A DNA stretch of 64,000 bases, taken from assembly GCA_015056205.1 (NCBI GenBank), contig SVGS01000003.1, positions 62,001 to 126,000 of the forward strand. Reading direction: 5' to 3'. The notes under the pieces were generated by a model. That model saw nothing but the letters and a program-made list of their open reading frames with translations. It was not told the DNA's origin and made no database searches. This document shows, piece by piece, positions 62,334 through 64,000 of the stretch. The stretch's first letter is position 1, and the number at the start of each line of letters is the position of its first letter. Both the position numbers and the translations under genes were made by a program. This DNA is from Clostridiales bacterium. GTDB taxonomy: Bacteria > Bacillota > Clostridia > Christensenellales > Aristaeellaceae.

Positions 62334-62870
62334 TTACTCCTGATACACGCCCCGGGGAATATACTGTTTAATATAATCCACCATTTCCTCGCTGGGCTCA
62401 AAAATAATCATTTTCTTGTCGGTATCCTTGGTGAAGTAGAAGTAATACAGCTCCGCTTCCCGGTTCAGGAACCAGTTCATCCGCTTGATCCCGGGCATAT
62501 TCAGATAGCGCTGGAAGCTGGGAGAAGTAACCTTTCCGAAGCTCTCCACGTTCCGTACATTCAGGCTGCCCAGAGATTTGCGCTTTTTGTTGTTATAGAC
62601 TTCCGCGAAATCCAGCGCGCCGTTGGTAAAGGTGTACTCATACTCCGTCAGAAGCCGGTCATGGAAAAAATAGGTATAGGCGGCGACACCGCCGGATACC
62701 ACGATAAATATCAGCGACATCCAGTTGAAATTCGTGGTCAGCGTGCCCAGCATCATGGCGGCGAACAGGGCGCCGGCGATGATAATGATCCAGCTGAGAT
62801 AGTATACGATTTTATTGATCGTATTATTGTGTTTGACAACAACCTCTTCCTTAAAATGATCCATGGCCAT
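62334..62870 (-). CDS. DUF6106-type small membrane protein
   Basis: A 178-residue protein with two hydrophobic helices near the N-terminus (YYLSWIIIIAGALFAAMMLG and SLIFIVVSGGVAAYTYFF), then a soluble domain (YEYTFTNGALDFAEVYNNKK, TKDTDKKMIIFEPSEEMVDY) that resembles a PH-like fold in layout. I place it in DUF6106 from memory of clostridial proteins. Three bases separate it from the desulfurase gene. GGAGG precedes the start. Function unknown. Confidence 0.68.
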   Translation of the reverse strand: MAMDHFKEEVVVKHNNTINKIVYYLSWIIIIAGALFAAMMLGTLTTNFNWMSLIFIVVSGGVAAYTYFFHDRLLTEYEYTFTNGALDFAEVYNNKKRKSLGSLNVRNVESFGKVTSPSFQRYLNMPGIKRMNWFLNREAELYYFYFTKDTDKKMIIFEPSEEMVDYIKQYIPRGVYQE

Positions 62871-62888
62871 GGCCGCTTCCTCCTTTGA

Positions 62889-63764
62889 TCAATTGTTTCT
62901 GTCCAGCAGGCTTTCCGCCAGCTGCCTGTGAATCCGGCTGTCCAGTCCCAGCCGGTCCAGCGCTTCCTTCGCCAGCCGGATCTGGCCCGCCGCGTCCAGC
63001 CGGGTTTCATCGATCCCTCTGAACGCCACCCAGGTCATCTTCTTCTGTTCCGCGTCCAGACCGGTTCGTTTGCCCATTTTTTCCGGATCTCCGATCACGT
63101 CCAGCAGATCATCCGTCATCTGGAAGGCCATGCCGAAATGATACCCGAAGCATCGTCCGTCTTCAATGGCTTCCGTTCCGGCCCCCGCCAGGATCAGTCC
63201 GGCTTCCACCGCCGCCTCGATCAGATCCGCCGTTTTATGGGAGTGAATATAGGTCAGCGTCTCCTCCGTCGGTTCCTGATCCTCCGAGGATACGTCGACG
63301 GACTGTCCGCCGATCATGCCCGAAACACCGGCATGCCGCAGGATGCAGAACATGGCCCGGGCGCCGAGGGCATCTTTCCGTTCCGCCGCGCTGCGGGCCA
63401 TCAGCTCCGCCGCGCAGTTCAGCAGTCCGTCCCCCGCCAGAATGGCTCCGGCTTCTCCGTAGACCATATGACTGGTGGGCCGCCCCCGGCGCAGATCGTC
63501 ATTGTCGAGGGCAGGCAGATCGTCGTGAATCAGGCTGTAGGTATGAATCATCTCCAGCGCGCAGGCGAACGGCATGGCTTCCTCCGCGCTGCCACCGGCC
63601 ATTTCACAGCTGGCCAGGAGCAGAACAGGCCGAAGTCTTTTCCCGCCCGCTTCCAGGCTGTAGCGCATAGCCTCCTCCAGCTTGTCCGGCATGGGTCCGA
63701 GGGAATGCAGCCGCGGACTCAGATTCCGGTTGACCAGATCCCTGTATTCTTCAAAGCTCTTCAT
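62889..63764 (-). CDS. ispA: Polyprenyl (geranyl/farnesyl) diphosphate synthase
   Basis: A 291-residue isoprenyl chain synthase that condenses isopentenyl diphosphate with allylic diphosphates. The first Asp-rich motif is in LIHDDLPALDNDDLRRGRPT and the second in AFQMTDDLLDVIGDPEK; KTADLI and GKRLRPVLLL are also typical. The length and the residues before the first motif fit a short-chain (C15) enzyme. It overlaps xseB by four bases, the usual xseB-ispA order in Bacillota. Confidence 0.93.
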   Translation of the reverse strand: MKSFEEYRDLVNRNLSPRLHSLGPMPDKLEEAMRYSLEAGGKRLRPVLLLASCEMAGGSAEEAMPFACALEMIHTYSLIHDDLPALDNDDLRRGRPTSHMVYGEAGAILAGDGLLNCAAELMARSAAERKDALGARAMFCILRHAGVSGMIGGQSVDVSSEDQEPTEETLTYIHSHKTADLIEAAVEAGLILAGAGTEAIEDGRCFGYHFGMAFQMTDDLLDVIGDPEKMGKRTGLDAEQKKMTWVAFRGIDETRLDAAGQIRLAKEALDRLGLDSRIHRQLAESLLDRNN

Positions 63765-63991
63765 GGCGCTGCCTCCAGAGGCTGTTCGTTTTCGCCCTCC
63801 GGTCCGCTTTGCAGGATCGTCAGCCGGCGGGTCAGATCCTTCAGTTCATGATCCAGCCGGTTCAGCTCCTTCATACCTTCCTCATACCGGCGTACGGAAT
63901 CCTCCAGCGGCAGCTTTCCTTCCTCGATATCGGAAATAATGGCCTGTACCCGCTGCAGGCTTTCTTCAAACCCGGCTTTATTCTCTTCCAT
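63761..63991 (-). CDS. xseB: Exodeoxyribonuclease VII small subunit
   Basis: A 76-residue helical protein that binds the large subunit XseA to form the single-strand-specific exonuclease VII. FEESLQRVQAIISDIEEGKLP (20-residue part shown by FEESLQRVQAIISDIEEG), LEDSVRRYEEGM and the leucine-rich second helix are typical. Full length. xseA should lie just beyond the window; one frame there ends in a TAA 14 bases inside xseB, consistent with overlap but too short to annotate. Confidence 0.93.
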   Translation of the reverse strand: MEENKAGFEESLQRVQAIISDIEEGKLPLEDSVRRYEEGMKELNRLDHELKDLTRRLTILQSGPEGENEQPLEAAP

Positions 63992-64000
63992 TCGGGCTCT

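Noticed and set aside
63978-64000. 3' end of xseA
   Set aside because: One minus-strand frame ends in TAA here, but fewer than eight codons are visible, too few to identify.

Overview
The window looks like chromosomal DNA from an anaerobic, fermentative Bacillota (Clostridia-type) bacterium. Evidence: strong AGGAGG ribosome binding sites, a CIRCE operator ahead of groES-groEL, a T-box leader on thrS, a CggR-type regulator ahead of pgk-tpiA, an ECF-type vitamin/metabolite transporter, and a PEP carboxykinase next to a sodium-pumping decarboxylase. GC is visibly above half, so many long antisense ORFs appear in the track; they are shadows. A gut or rumen origin and a lineage near Christensenellales/Aristaeellaceae is my guess, not something the sequence proves. 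No rRNA, tRNA, CRISPR array, IS element or prophage was seen.

Layout. 1-7.2 kb: end of an unknown gene, then a sugar-utilisation locus: an alpha-galactosidase-type GH4 enzyme with two AraC regulators, divergent from a three-gene ABC sugar importer; the divergent region holds promoters and a 10-bp inverted operator-like pair. 7.2-8.6 kb: a scar where a 5'-truncated TRAP permease and a 5'-truncated YcxB-like gene meet head to head. 8.6-14.7 kb: an AraC gene and an operon of a secreted protein, a C11 (clostripain) protease with IWxG repeats, and an ABC exporter with a GHKL-like N-terminal domain. 14.8-19 kb: lipoprotein hydrolase, HD hydrolase, a PglD/NeuD-type acyltransferase fused to an acyl carrier domain, and an AMP-forming ligase. 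19-26.7 kb: kinase and ECF S component behind an attenuator leader, esterase, a phasin-like protein, a large AMP-forming ligase carrying a paralogous phasin-like tail, and a MATE exporter. 26.9-31.8 kb: three secreted proteins of unknown function and a ThuA-like protein.

31.8-36 kb: methyltransferase-STAS fusion, Card1-like CARF protein, SRAP protein and MetA. 36-41 kb: GroEL/GroES, MutY, M18 aminopeptidase. 41-49.4 kb: a lidless DnaK paralogue with DUF5685, J-domain and zinc-ribbon partners, then a phosphopentomutase-ornithine carbamoyltransferase fusion and a SUV3-like helicase. 49.5-54.6 kb: Na+-translocating decarboxylase (four subunits) and PckA, which together can turn PEP into pyruvate while making ATP and a sodium gradient. 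54.7-64 kb: thrS, tpiA, pgk, cggR, thiI with its cysteine desulfurase, DUF6106, a prenyl synthase and xseB.

The most unusual items are the DeoB-OTC fusion, the acyl ligase/phasin-like pair, the acyltransferase-ACP plus ligase operon, the C11 protease/GHKL-ABC operon, and the methyltransferase-STAS fusion. All family assignments come from motifs and memory of families; no search was run.
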